Numbered from the stretch's first letter, positions 25,137 to 34,907 are shown. The stretch is DNA of 45,317 nucleotides from a bacterium (GCA_030685015.1 JAUXWS010000102.1:1-45317); one strand, 5' to 3'. Notes: generated from the letters alone by a model not told the origin. A program made the numbers and translations.

Positions 25137-26093
25137 TCATGCCGGGCGCGCACGGCCCTCGTAGAGGAGGTGGGAGGCCAGCCCGTGGGCCAGTCCCCGG
25201 CTGCAAACCTGCAGGCGCGTGGCCCCGCTCTCGGCCAGCAACTGGCGCAGCAACCGCAGGGCTTCAGGCAGGCAGTCGCCTTGGCCGCCCACCATGGGGA
25301 TCAGATTGCGCTCCTCGATGCTGAGGCCGCCCAACAGCCCATCCAGCCCGCGCAGGTCTTTGTCGTCAAGGATGGTATCGTCCAGCAGGTCCATGTTGTG
25401 GAAGGTGAGGCCGATGTGCAGGGCGGCGCACTGCCAGACATGCTCGCCCGCCACATAGAGCGGCTGTCCGGTCGGTGATCGCAGGCCAGGGAAGGCGGCG
25501 CCACCGGCGGCCGGATCGGCGGGCCGGCTGCAGCCGCAGGCCCAATTCTGCAGTTGCGGCAGGCGGCCGGGAATCTCCCAGGCGCCCACCGTCCGCCAAT
25601 GTCCGGTCTGCACGCAGGCCAGCTCACCGGTGGGGTAGATGCCGCGCACGCCGCGCAGCAGCCAGAGGGCCTCGTCGGCGGGCGTGAGGACGCGCAGCTC
25701 CATGTCAAGCTGGCGCTGGAATTCGGCGACAAGGGGGTCCTGCGTCGGTTGGGCGGGCTCGACCAGCAGGTCGGCACTGGCCGCCACCATCACCCTGCCG
25801 GCCAAACCGCGGAAACGGTGGACGGCCTCGGCCGCCTGGCGCAGCAAGGTTTCGCGCAGGGCGGGTTCGAGGGCCTGCCGGTAGCGCAACGAGAGGTCGG
25901 CGCCGTTGCGCAGCAACTGGTCGTGCAAAATGAAGAGCCGGTTGTGGCGCTCTTCGTCCTCACTGCCCGCCGGGGGTCCATCCAGGATGGTGCGGCGACG
26001 CGGGCCGGCCTGTTCCGCCACATCCTCCCGCCGGTTGCTGGCCAGGAGGACATGGGTGCAGCCCTCCCCGATGTGGACGACCAGGGCGACCAT
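25137..26093 (-). CDS. Ppx/GppA-like protein lacking phosphate-binding motifs
   Basis: This 318-residue protein resembles the N-terminal domains of exopolyphosphatase/guanosine pentaphosphatase. LRVLTPADEALWLLRGV corresponds to the usual VISGEEEA region, and the end (LDGLLGGLSIEERNLIPMV, then LQVCSRGLAHGLASHLL) matches the family C-terminus. However, the first phosphate loop has HIGEGCTHV instead of DIGSNSV, and the second, normally DIGGGSTE, reads QTGHWRTVG. Polyphosphate or pppGpp hydrolysis is therefore unlikely; it may be a sensor or scaffold. Its ATG immediately follows the prmA stop. Confidence 0.7.
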   Translation of the reverse strand: MVALVVHIGEGCTHVLLASNRREDVAEQAGPRRRTILDGPPAGSEDEERHNRLFILHDQLLRNGADLSLRYRQALEPALRETLLRQAAEAVHRFRGLAGRVMVAASADLLVEPAQPTQDPLVAEFQRQLDMELRVLTPADEALWLLRGVRGIYPTGELACVQTGHWRTVGAWEIPGRLPQLQNWACGCSRPADPAAGGAAFPGLRSPTGQPLYVAGEHVWQCAALHIGLTFHNMDLLDDTILDDKDLRGLDGLLGGLSIEERNLIPMVGGQGDCLPEALRLLRQLLAESGATRLQVCSRGLAHGLASHLLYEGRARPA

Positions 26094-26987
26094 TCACACC
26101 TCGCAGTGGTCCGGCCGGATCAGGCCCATGGCAATCCACTCGCCTTTGCGGCGCAGGTCGGGCGCCGGGAGTCCCCATTCGTCGGCCAGGACGCGGATCG
26201 CCTGCTCCTCGTCCGCCAGCAGGCCGGCCAGCCACAAGCGCCCGCCCGCCGCCGTCACGCGCAGCAGATCGTGGAAGTATTCCTCGATCACGCTGCGCTG
26301 GATGTTGGCCAGCACCAGGTCGAAGCGGTACTCGGGGCCAAGCTGGCGCGGGTCGGAGGTCAGGAAGTGGCTGTTGAGCCGGCAACCGTTGGCGTGGGCG
26401 TTTTGCCGGGCCACGGCCACGGCGGCGGGGTCGTGGTCGATGCCCAGGGCGAAGGCGGCGCCCAGTTTGAGGGCGGCCAGGGCCAGGATGCCTGTGCCAC
26501 AGCCGGCGTCCAGGACGGTGAGGGTGGCCAGGCCCTGCGGTCCGCGCTCGTCGGCCAGGTCGTCCAGCCATTCCAGCAGCAGGAGCGTGCTCTCATGGGT
26601 GCCGGTGCCGAAAGCGCTGCCGGGATCAAGGCGCAGCACCCGGCGCTGATCGGCGCCCTGCGGCTCCAGCCAGCTGGGGCAGACGGCCAGACGCCGGCCG
26701 ATGTCCTGCTGGCGCCAGTGGGACTTCCAGCCGGCCAGCCAGTCCTCGTCCTCCACCGGCTCCAGCCGCAAGCGCCACAAGCCGGGCGCGGTGGCCGGGG
26801 ATTCAGCCAGCGAGGCGAGGAAATCCTCCACGGCGCGGCGCAGGGCGTCCGGCTCGGCGGTGTCGGCGAACCAACCGTGGAGGCCCTCGTCGCGCTCCTC
26901 GACACCCAGGGCGCCCAACTCGAATAGCAGGTTGGCCGCGGCGTCGCGGGCGGTCGGCTCCAGTTCGAGCGCCAATCTCCAGCTCAT
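26094..26987 (-). CDS. prmA: ribosomal protein L11 methyltransferase
   Basis: PrmA trimethylates ribosomal protein L11. This 297-residue protein has the family's LRLDPGSAFGTGTHEST loop, the SAM site VLDAGCGTGILALAALKLGA and the catalytic-site segment LANIQ, where most relatives have LANIL. The N-terminal ~90-residue L11-recognition domain is present. It begins 10 bp after the M28 gene stop and is followed directly by the Ppx-like gene, so it belongs to the sprA operon. Confidence 0.93.
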   Translation of the reverse strand: MSWRLALELEPTARDAAANLLFELGALGVEERDEGLHGWFADTAEPDALRRAVEDFLASLAESPATAPGLWRLRLEPVEDEDWLAGWKSHWRQQDIGRRLAVCPSWLEPQGADQRRVLRLDPGSAFGTGTHESTLLLLEWLDDLADERGPQGLATLTVLDAGCGTGILALAALKLGAAFALGIDHDPAAVAVARQNAHANGCRLNSHFLTSDPRQLGPEYRFDLVLANIQRSVIEEYFHDLLRVTAAGGRLWLAGLLADEEQAIRVLADEWGLPAPDLRRKGEWIAMGLIRPDHCEV

Positions 26988-26997
26988 GCCCTGCCCC

Positions 26998-27954
26998 CTA
27001 CCATTCCCGGATGAAGGCTTCCACCACCAACCCCACCGCCTCCAGGCTGGCGGCGCGGCAGACGGCCGGCGTATCCTTGGTCGTGTGCCACTCGGGGAAG
27101 TCGAAGTCGATGATGTCGATCATGGGCACGCCGCGCTGGATGAGCATGAGGTGGTCGTCCTGGATGGCCGGTCCCATCTCCCGGACGAAGATGTGGCCGA
27201 AGCCCATCCGCTCGGCCAGGCTCCAGACCTGCTCGACCAGGTGCGGCGCCGCCTGCGCGCTGTAGGCCTCCATGGGCAGGCGCAGGTCGCGCTGGCCCAC
27301 CATGTCGAGGAGGATGCCGGCCTCCGGCAGCGGGCGCGTCAGGGCGCGGGCATGGACCCGGGATCCCAGGAAGTACTCGTCCAGGTGGCCGTGCTCGCCC
27401 CAGTCCTCGCCGTCGAAGAGGACGATGTCCACCCCACAGGCGGGCGGCCGTTCCTTCAGGCAGCGGGCCAGCTCGAGGAGGATGGCCACGCCGCTGGCCG
27501 CGTCGTTGGCTCCCAGCACGGGTTGGTTGCGCTTGTTCTTGTCGGGGTCCAGGTCGGCGAAGGGGCGGCTGTCCCAGTGGGCGGCCAGCAGCAGGCGCCG
27601 CGTGTCGGCGGGCTTGAAGCGGCAGACCAGGTTGCGCATGGCCAGGCCCTTGGCGGCCAGCTCCGGGTTCCGCTTGGCCAAGGGATGTCCCGCCCGCACG
27701 GCGGCTTGGAAGGGCTGCTCCCAGGCCTCGTCGCCCAGGGCTTTCATGCGCGCCAGCAGCCAGTCGCCGGATTTGCGCGCGGCCGGGCTGCCCGGCACGC
27801 GTGGTCCGAACTCGCACAACTCCACGAGCAGGGCGAAGGCGCGGTCCCCGTCGAAACAGGGCTGGTCCGCGGCCACGGCGGCCGGTCCGGCGTGTCGGAC
27901 CGGAGCGGCGGCCAGGGCCACCAGGGCAAGGAGGAGGGGCAGCAGGTGTCTCAT
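26998..27954 (-). CDS. M28 metalloenzyme resembling glutaminyl cyclase
   Basis: This 318-residue exported protein (signal peptide about 1-29, hydrophobic core LLPLLLALVALAAA) has the single-zinc M28 layout: H126 and D128 in AAHWDSRP, D151 in GANDAASG, E183 in FDGED, D217 in LLDMVG and H290 in PEWHT. The combination of IQDDH (265-269), RGVP (274-277) and PEWHT near the end closely resembles animal and bacterial glutaminyl-peptide cyclotransferases rather than general M28 aminopeptidases. These convert N-terminal Gln to pyroglutamate on exported proteins. Its ATG overlaps the sprA stop (ATGA). Aminopeptidase activity cannot be excluded. Confidence 0.82.
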   Translation of the reverse strand: MRHLLPLLLALVALAAAPVRHAGPAAVAADQPCFDGDRAFALLVELCEFGPRVPGSPAARKSGDWLLARMKALGDEAWEQPFQAAVRAGHPLAKRNPELAAKGLAMRNLVCRFKPADTRRLLLAAHWDSRPFADLDPDKNKRNQPVLGANDAASGVAILLELARCLKERPPACGVDIVLFDGEDWGEHGHLDEYFLGSRVHARALTRPLPEAGILLDMVGQRDLRLPMEAYSAQAAPHLVEQVWSLAERMGFGHIFVREMGPAIQDDHLMLIQRGVPMIDIIDFDFPEWHTTKDTPAVCRAASLEAVGLVVEAFIREW

Positions 27955-30900
27955 CGGCTGCGCACCTCGATCCGGCAGTTCAGCTGGAACTCCATGTAGC
28001 TCTTCTTGTCGTTGGCCGTGCCCGAGCGCTCCACGCCATACTTCCAGCTGCCGCCGCCCGTCACGTTGCGGGAGAACTTGTAGTCGGTGGAGAGGGCCAG
28101 GCTCCACGTGCTCTTGTTGATGGGCGTGTTCCAGACCAGCCGCCGCTCCTCGCCGCCCGTCTCCGCCGTGGAATTCAGCTGCAGCGTCTTCGAGTTGTCA
28201 TAGGTCAGGCGCAGGGTCGTGTCGTTCTTGAAGCGGGACTTGAAGCCCGGCAGCTGGAAACCGCCCTTGAGCAGCTTCTGCGCGGACAGGGTGACGCCCC
28301 GCGTGCGGTCGAAACTCATGCTGCGGTTGCCGCCGTCCGGGTCGTTGACTTTCAGGCGGCGGCCGACCTTGTAGGAGGCGGAGCCGCCCCAGCCCTTGTC
28401 CAGTTGGAAGTCGAAGCCGGCCAGGGGATTGAAGTCCCGGCTGTAGTTCAGCTGGCTGCGGTACATGCCTTCGGCGCCCGGGCTGTAGGCCACATCCAGC
28501 TTGCCCTTGTAGTCGTGGTTGAGGTTGAGGTCCTTGAAGGTCTTGCCCAGGAAGGGCACCCGGTTCAGCCGACGGAGGGAAAGGTTGTAGTTGGGAATGG
28601 TCTTGAGCGAGGGATTGCCGCCCACCTCGTCGCCTTTCTCCAGGGTTCCCTTGCCCAGGACCGGGTCGTTGTCGAAGTCATACCAGCCAGCCATCGCCTC
28701 GCGGCGGGAGTTCTCCCGTTCGTTGGCGAACTGCTGGGAGAAGGTGTAGTCGTAGCCAAGGCGCACGGGCAGCTCCTTGTGGAGGTTGACCCGCGTGCCC
28801 AGCGTGTAGTTGTATCCGAAGCTGCGGCTGTTGTTGAAGGTCATGCCCAAGATGCGCAACGTGTCAAGATCGGGGTCGCGATCCAGGGCCAGCTGATAGC
28901 CCAGGCCGGCATGGCGGCGGCTGACCGGCGTCCAGGGGTAGACAGCGAGGCCCGGGTCGGTGCGGCTTCCGTCCCGGCCGAAGCGGATGTCCACCGGCTC
29001 GACCTTGGAGGCGGCCAGGCCCATGCGCTTCCACACACCGGTGAGGAAGCGGCCGGTGGAGAGCAGGAGGCGGCTGGGCGGGCGCGGGGTCTTGACCTTG
29101 AGGGTGTCCTTCGGCTCGCCGGGCGTGCCCGGCCCGTTCAGGCCGTTGCCCCGCGTGGTGGACTTGATCAAGCTGTCGGCGGCGGCCAACTGGCCGAGCA
29201 GGCTGTCCGGGAGCATCGTGAAGAGGGAATCCCCGGCCAGCGGGGTGGGCGTCAGGATGGGGGTGCGCAATCCATCATCCAGCACGGCGAGGGAATCCAC
29301 CAGAGCCTCGCCGGACACCGGAAAGAGTCCCTCCTCGAGGGCGCGCCGCAGGCTGTCCAGCTCGGAGGGCCGGGCTGGCGGCTCGAGGTCCATCCGTTCC
29401 GGTACTGGCCGCAGGGAGGGATCCGGGCTCTCCGGGGCCGGAGGGGACGGTTCGGCGGGGTACTCCGCGGGAGACTCCTCGGCGCCCGCCTCAAGGTCCT
29501 CGCCCGCTTCCGCCTCGACCGGCTCTGGCGGTGCCTTGGCCGCCTCGCGGGCCGCCCGCTTCTGCTCCGCCTTCGCCTCGCGCTCCTTCTTCGCCGCCTG
29601 CTGTTTCTTGAGCCGGGCCGCGGCGCGGTCATCCGCCTCCTTCTTGGCCGCGTTGAGGGTGGCGTCGCTCATCCACAGGAACTTGCGCAGCAGCTTGTCC
29701 GGCTCCAGCTTGAGGTCCGCCGTGAACTTGCCGCTGTTGCCCAGGCTGACGCCCCGGCCCGGCTCCACCAGGTCGCGGCTCCAGTTGTAGGTCGTGTTGT
29801 AGCCGAAGTTGGTCGTGGTCCAGCTCACCAGTTTGGGCGTCCAGTTGAAGCCCGCCGTCTGGCTGATGGCGTGGTCTCCGTCAAAGAGGCTGGCCTCTTG
29901 TTCGCGCCACTGCTCCAGGCGCTGCCGGAAGTCCTGGGCCAGCGGGTAGTTGGGGTTGTCCAGGGAGATGGTTTGCGGGTCCCGCGCCTGGTGGCGCCGG
30001 AACTTCAGGTTGTTGTTGTAGCTGCGCTGCGCGTTCATGGTGAGAGTCTTCAGCGGCTTGAAGGCGGTGCTCCAGTTGCGCGACAGGGTGTAGGTCTCCA
30101 CGTGGGTCTGGGTCAGGTCCCGCCGCCAGGTGTGGGAGATGCGCCGCGCCGTGTTGGCGCCCAGGCTCAGGTTCTGCGGGAAGTAGCCGATCTCGAGGCC
30201 GGCCGTCTTCTTCAGCAGCGGCCACTCCTTGGCGAAAGCGAGGGGCTTGAGGGTGTGGGTCCAGCGGAACTGGTTGCTGTAGGAGATCCGTGCGTTTTGG
30301 GTCGTGGCCGTGTCGGCGGCCGTGTTGACGTTGCGGCTGATCGTCTGCGAGATGTCCGTGCCCAGTTGCGCCTTGTCCACCGTCTGCTGCATCCACCAGC
30401 CCTTGGCCGTCGTCTTCTTCAGGCTGAGGCTGGCGCTGCGGCTGCGCGAGTAGGTCTCCACCCACTGCGGACGGTTGTCCAGGTCCACCAGCTGGTCGTC
30501 GTTGGGGTAGTACTTGGGCACCTGGAGGTTGTTGGAGGCGTTGATGCTGAGCGCCGCGTTGAGGCCAAGGGAGGGCGGGAAGAGGCGCCCGAGGTTGGTG
30601 CTCAGGCTGCCGCTGGCGTTCCGCTTGGTGCTGCTGCCCTCGCGGGCGGCCCGCTCCTTCACCGTGTGGTAGTCGGCGTCCTTCTGCTCGAAGTTGGAAC
30701 TCAGGGTGAGCACGTCGGAGAACTTGGCCGTCGCCTCGGCCCGCATGGCCCGGCTGATCTCCTTGATCACGTTGGAGACGCGCAACTCGTTGAACCAGAC
30801 CTGCGTCCAGGCCGGCTGGGCGCCATGGTTGGTCACGCCCAGCAGCATGGAGCGGACCCGCGTGATGGAGGGGTTGCCCACCACCAGCATCTGGCCGCCA

Positions 30901-33900
30901 TCGGAGAGCAGCACGGGCTTGTCCGGCTCCTCGCGGCCGCGGCGCGCCCCGCTGAACTGGTCGATGCCGGTGATCTCCGAGAAGAAGATGTGCAGGTCGT
31001 TGGCGGGGGACCAGCCCGGGCCGATCGTCTTGGTGTACTCGTAGTAGTCGTTCTCGGTCGAGACGAGGCGCAGGTGGTACTGCAGCTGGCCGTTGCCGTA
31101 GTGCAGGCGGAAGGCGGTGGTGTCCAGGTCGCCGCCGTGGGCGAACATCTTCAGCTCGCGGTACTCGGCCAGGTTGATCGTCGTCACCAGCTGCTTGCGC
31201 ACCCAGGCCGTGGCGCCGTAGGGCAGCCCTTGCAGCTCCAGCACCAGGCTTTGCTCGCGGGCCTCCACGCCCGTCACCAGATCCTTCTGCCCGGCCACGC
31301 CGGGCGGGCTGCGGTAGAAGTCGCTGTTGTCGTAGTTGTTGAGCACGGAGACGTCGTAGCCGGAGGTGTCGCTGTCGGCCACCACCGCCTTGCGCCATTC
31401 GTTGCCCACGATGTTGAGTTCGGCCAGGGTGACGCGCACGGGGCTGTTGAAACCCGTCAGCCAGAGCCGGATGCCGTTGACCAGGGTGAGTTGGGGGGTG
31501 CCCTGGGTGACGGCCCGCTCGTCCTTGAGCGGTATGCGCACGAAGACCCAGCTTGTGCGGCTGTTCTCGAAGACGTAGTCGGAATAGAGCGGATGGGCGG
31601 GGTTGAGCGGCACCTGGTATGAAAAATAGTTGTTGGCCGTGTCCAGGGTCAGGTTGCCGTTGCGGTCCTCCGTGTCCGGATAGATCTGGTCCGAATCCTG
31701 GCTGTTGCCCTCCCAGCCGTGGGACTTGTCCACCGGGCCGCCGCCCGTCTCGGCGCGGATCCAGTCGTCGTAGGACCAGGGCTCGTGGGGGTCGCGCACG
31801 CCATCGCCGTCCAGGTCCCACCAGTCGAAGATCGTCTCCAGGCTGGTGACGCCCCAGGCTCCCAACTGCGCCACCTGGTCCTCCACGGTGCCGCTCCAGG
31901 CAAAAAGCTCGTCGGGCAACGGCCAGGGTGGATCCCGTCCCTTCATGCGATCCAGGCCCAGGTCCTCGGAGCTTTGCAGCAGGAAGTCGTCGTCCGTGTC
32001 CTCCGTGTCCAGGGCGTTGTTGGGCAGCACGTCCTCGGAGATGACACCCAGATCCAGGTTGAGCGTGCCGCCGCGGTCGCCCTCCACCAGCAAGGTCAGC
32101 TCGATGAACTTCTTGTCGGAGAAGTCGTCGTAGGCGTTGCGGAAATCATAGGTGAGGCCGGCCCAGCTGTGGCGTCGGAACAAGGGCTCGCCGGCCAGGG
32201 TGGTGTCGGCCCCGCTGGCGTCCTGGCTGGCCAGGCGGAAGGGCTCGTACTCCAGGCGCAGGACACGCACCTCGTTGCTCACGCCCTCGCGGTTGCTCTC
32301 CTGATACTCGGGCCAGATCTCGCGGCTGGGCACCTTGACGCGGGGGTTGTACCAGCCCATCCAGCCGCGCAGGCCCAGCAGCTCGTGCTCGGGGCGGGCG
32401 GACATGAACCACTGGGTGTGGCCCATGGAGAGCGGGATCTCCTGCTTGCTGCTCTCGAAGTCGTCCACGTAGGCCACGCCCTTGTCGTCCCCCGTGGCCG
32501 GGTTGTTGGAGGGGTTGGGGTCGGGGATGACCATGGCGTACTCCGCCTCCAGGTTGAGCTGGCTGGGCTCGTCGGCCTCGATGAGGGGGAGGGCGTCCAT
32601 CCATTGGGTCATGAAGCGGGGCTGGAAGACGAGGCGGGCGTTGAGATCAAGCACGACGTTCTTGATGGGCTCGTTGCCCAGGCGCACCTTGCGCTCGGCC
32701 GTCTCCTCGTTGAAGTAGATCCAGGCCGCGCCCAGCTTGCTCTTCTCGCGGCCCGTCTCCCACAGGTCCAGCTCCGCCGTCAGGCCGGCGAAGGTCTTCT
32801 TGCGCAGTTGGAAGAGCTGGGGTGTCTCGTAGTTCACCTGGATCTTCTGGTCCGCCGTGGTGTAGGCCGGGTTGATGATGCGGATGAGGCCGGCCTGCTC
32901 GTCCAGGGTGTAGTCCGTGTCCTTGAGCAGGCGCCGGTTGTTGGCGGTCACCGTCACGTTGGTGACGTTCCAGCCCAGGCTGATCACCTCCGTCCCCACC
33001 TTGGCCGTGGACTTCAGCCGGTAGCGTTGGTTGAGATCCAGCCAGCGGGCGTCCGGATTCTGGCGGAAGTACTGCCCGCGCAGATTGTAGAGCGTGTCCA
33101 TCGCCGCGTCGTTGAAGGTCACCGCCTCGTCCAGCATGCCGCTGCCGGACTGGCTCTTGTTGGGGGCGATGCGGTAGCCGTTGTAGAGGGGGCCGTAGAG
33201 GGCGCCCAGCTCCGTGTTGCCCGGGTCGGCCTGCAGGACCAGACCCTCCGGCCGGTCGCCGAAGGGGTAGGGGCTGGGGAACCAGACATTGCCCGTCTTG
33301 CGGTCCACCCAGCGCTCGTCCACGCGGCGGTCGTTGCCGGGGGCGTTGCGCGACACGTCCAGCACGTCCAGATAGAGGACGGAGAGGTAGTCGGTGCCGT
33401 CCTGGGAAGTCTGGTCGCGGCCGCCCGAGACCACTCTGCCGATCTCGAGGGTGAACTGGGCGGGGTCCATCTCGGGTGTGCCCAGGCGGAAGACGTTGCG
33501 CAGCTGGAGGTCCCACCAGGGTTGGGCCTCCGGGTTGAAATGGTTGGGGAAGACGACGACCACGCTTTGGCCTTCCTCGGCGTTGAGGCGGCCCATGGCC
33601 AGGGTCTTGCCCTGGCTGGTGAACCATTGCTGCAACACGGCGGAGTTGTCCACCGTGTAGCCGATGGCGATGTAGCGGCCCTCCTGGATGCGGTTGAGGC
33701 GCAGGATGCCCAGGTCGGGGTCCAGGGTGAAAGGCTGGTTCGCGTCGGATGGATCCCAGGAAGTCTTCTTCATGCGGTAGAGGGAGCCGTCGTTGAGCAC
33801 GTTGCCCGCCGGATCCACCAGGCGCAGGGGGATGCCCAGGGTGACGGTGGGCTCGAACTCGTAAAGGTCCAGGCTCCGGATTTGGGTGCCGGTGATGGTC

Positions 33901-34907
33901 ACATGGTCCCAGCTCGCGTTGTAGACGCGGTACTGGTGGCGGTAGAACTCGTTGATGAAGAAGAGGCCGGTCACATGTTCGCCGGGGCCGGTCTCCAGCT
34001 CCTTTTCGGAGGCGGTGCCGGTGAAGGTTTGCTGCTTGCTCTCGTTCTTCTCCGTCGAGGCGATGCCCGTCACCCGCAGGGGGCCGAAGCGGTTGACCAT
34101 CTTCAGTCCGAACAAGCCGCTGGACTGGTCGGAGAAACTGACGTACTTGGTCGAGGGCAGGCTGAGGCTGATATTGCCCGCCGAGATGCTCTCGATCACC
34201 TCCTCCGGCTCGCCCGTGTAGATGATGGAGAGGCTGTTCTCGAAGTCGAAGCTGCGTTCCGTGTTCTGGTCGATGTGCACGTCGACCTTTTCGCCGATCT
34301 TGCCCACCACCGTGAACTGCTGCTGCTGCTCCAGCCGGAAGTCGTTCTGGTTGTTGTTGAAGGCGCTGGCCGACTCCGATTCCCGCTTCTCGGCGCGGTA
34401 GGTGCCGCGCAGGCTGATGTTGCCGTGCACGTTGAGGCCGATGCGGCCGCTGCCGAAGATGCGGCGGAAGGTCTTGCTCTTGACCTTGAAGGGGATGTCG
34501 ATTTCGATGTGGTCCTTGCCCGCCGCCTTGCCCTTCAAGGCGTTGTCCCCCAGACCCTTGCCCAGGGCTTGGGCGTTGGCGGCGGCGGTGCGGGCCAGCA
34601 GGTCGTCCTCCCCGTCGACCATGGCCATGCCCAGCCGCGAGCCGTCCCGGCCCACCGCCTGGTAGACGAGGCGTCCGTCCAGGGTGTCCACTTCCACCAC
34701 GATCTGGGCTTCCCTGGGATAGAGGGAGAGGCGGAAATCCTCCTCCAGCTGTCGTCGGTAGGATGGCCGGTAGGGATCGAAGCGGGCCAGGCTGAGATCG
34801 GGACGAAGCCCGAAGGCGGGGGGAGTGGACGGATCGGCCCCCGCCGTCCGCGACGGCGGACTGCCAAGCAGGAAGATCACGACCAGGAGGGCCCGCGCCA
34901 GGGGCAT
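27951..34907 (-). CDS. sprA: SprA-family type 9 secretion outer-membrane translocon
   Basis: SprA (Sov in Porphyromonas) is a very large beta-barrel that exports proteins across the outer membrane in the type 9 secretion system. This protein has 2318 residues from the chosen ATG, close to the family's ~2300-2500. A signal peptide is visible (ARALLVVIFLLG, cleavage near TAGA). Family segments include GNISLRGTYRAEKRES, IRIINPAYTT, and many alternating beta strands through to the C-terminal barrel ending in EFQLNCRIEVRSR. Residues ~1750-1840 are an inserted Lys/Ala/Glu/Pro-rich low-complexity stretch. A GTG at 34983-34985 would add 26 residues before the signal peptide and is less likely. It heads an operon with the cyclase-like gene, prmA, the Ppx-like gene and fmdB. 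Confidence 0.93.
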   Translation of the reverse strand: MPLARALLVVIFLLGSPPSRTAGADPSTPPAFGLRPDLSLARFDPYRPSYRRQLEEDFRLSLYPREAQIVVEVDTLDGRLVYQAVGRDGSRLGMAMVDGEDDLLARTAAANAQALGKGLGDNALKGKAAGKDHIEIDIPFKVKSKTFRRIFGSGRIGLNVHGNISLRGTYRAEKRESESASAFNNNQNDFRLEQQQQFTVVGKIGEKVDVHIDQNTERSFDFENSLSIIYTGEPEEVIESISAGNISLSLPSTKYVSFSDQSSGLFGLKMVNRFGPLRVTGIASTEKNESKQQTFTGTASEKELETGPGEHVTGLFFINEFYRHQYRVYNASWDHVTITGTQIRSLDLYEFEPTVTLGIPLRLVDPAGNVLNDGSLYRMKKTSWDPSDANQPFTLDPDLGILRLNRIQEGRYIAIGYTVDNSAVLQQWFTSQGKTLAMGRLNAEEGQSVVVVFPNHFNPEAQPWWDLQLRNVFRLGTPEMDPAQFTLEIGRVVSGGRDQTSQDGTDYLSVLYLDVLDVSRNAPGNDRRVDERWVDRKTGNVWFPSPYPFGDRPEGLVLQADPGNTELGALYGPLYNGYRIAPNKSQSGSGMLDEAVTFNDAAMDTLYNLRGQYFRQNPDARWLDLNQRYRLKSTAKVGTEVISLGWNVTNVTVTANNRRLLKDTDYTLDEQAGLIRIINPAYTTADQKIQVNYETPQLFQLRKKTFAGLTAELDLWETGREKSKLGAAWIYFNEETAERKVRLGNEPIKNVVLDLNARLVFQPRFMTQWMDALPLIEADEPSQLNLEAEYAMVIPDPNPSNNPATGDDKGVAYVDDFESSKQEIPLSMGHTQWFMSARPEHELLGLRGWMGWYNPRVKVPSREIWPEYQESNREGVSNEVRVLRLEYEPFRLASQDASGADTTLAGEPLFRRHSWAGLTYDFRNAYDDFSDKKFIELTLLVEGDRGGTLNLDLGVISEDVLPNNALDTEDTDDDFLLQSSEDLGLDRMKGRDPPWPLPDELFAWSGTVEDQVAQLGAWGVTSLETIFDWWDLDGDGVRDPHEPWSYDDWIRAETGGGPVDKSHGWEGNSQDSDQIYPDTEDRNGNLTLDTANNYFSYQVPLNPAHPLYSDYVFENSRTSWVFVRIPLKDERAVTQGTPQLTLVNGIRLWLTGFNSPVRVTLAELNIVGNEWRKAVVADSDTSGYDVSVLNNYDNSDFYRSPPGVAGQKDLVTGVEAREQSLVLELQGLPYGATAWVRKQLVTTINLAEYRELKMFAHGGDLDTTAFRLHYGNGQLQYHLRLVSTENDYYEYTKTIGPGWSPANDLHIFFSEITGIDQFSGARRGREEPDKPVLLSDGGQMLVVGNPSITRVRSMLLGVTNHGAQPAWTQVWFNELRVSNVIKEISRAMRAEATAKFSDVLTLSSNFEQKDADYHTVKERAAREGSSTKRNASGSLSTNLGRLFPPSLGLNAALSINASNNLQVPKYYPNDDQLVDLDNRPQWVETYSRSRSASLSLKKTTAKGWWMQQTVDKAQLGTDISQTISRNVNTAADTATTQNARISYSNQFRWTHTLKPLAFAKEWPLLKKTAGLEIGYFPQNLSLGANTARRISHTWRRDLTQTHVETYTLSRNWSTAFKPLKTLTMNAQRSYNNNLKFRRHQARDPQTISLDNPNYPLAQDFRQRLEQWREQEASLFDGDHAISQTAGFNWTPKLVSWTTTNFGYNTTYNWSRDLVEPGRGVSLGNSGKFTADLKLEPDKLLRKFLWMSDATLNAAKKEADDRAAARLKKQQAAKKEREAKAEQKRAAREAAKAPPEPVEAEAGEDLEAGAEESPAEYPAEPSPPAPESPDPSLRPVPERMDLEPPARPSELDSLRRALEEGLFPVSGEALVDSLAVLDDGLRTPILTPTPLAGDSLFTMLPDSLLGQLAAADSLIKSTTRGNGLNGPGTPGEPKDTLKVKTPRPPSRLLLSTGRFLTGVWKRMGLAASKVEPVDIRFGRDGSRTDPGLAVYPWTPVSRRHAGLGYQLALDRDPDLDTLRILGMTFNNSRSFGYNYTLGTRVNLHKELPVRLGYDYTFSQQFANERENSRREAMAGWYDFDNDPVLGKGTLEKGDEVGGNPSLKTIPNYNLSLRRLNRVPFLGKTFKDLNLNHDYKGKLDVAYSPGAEGMYRSQLNYSRDFNPLAGFDFQLDKGWGGSASYKVGRRLKVNDPDGGNRSMSFDRTRGVTLSAQKLLKGGFQLPGFKSRFKNDTTLRLTYDNSKTLQLNSTAETGGEERRLVWNTPINKSTWSLALSTDYKFSRNVTGGGSWKYGVERSGTANDKKSYMEFQLNCRIEVRSR

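Noticed and set aside
27801-31622. A ~1270-codon open frame on the plus strand opposite sprA, with several others of similar kind opposite pta, the SpoIIE gene and asnS
   Set aside because: They are mirror frames of GC-rich genes on the other strand; composition is Gly/Ala/Arg/Val/His-biased and no family motif appears, while the opposite strand encodes recognisable proteins.
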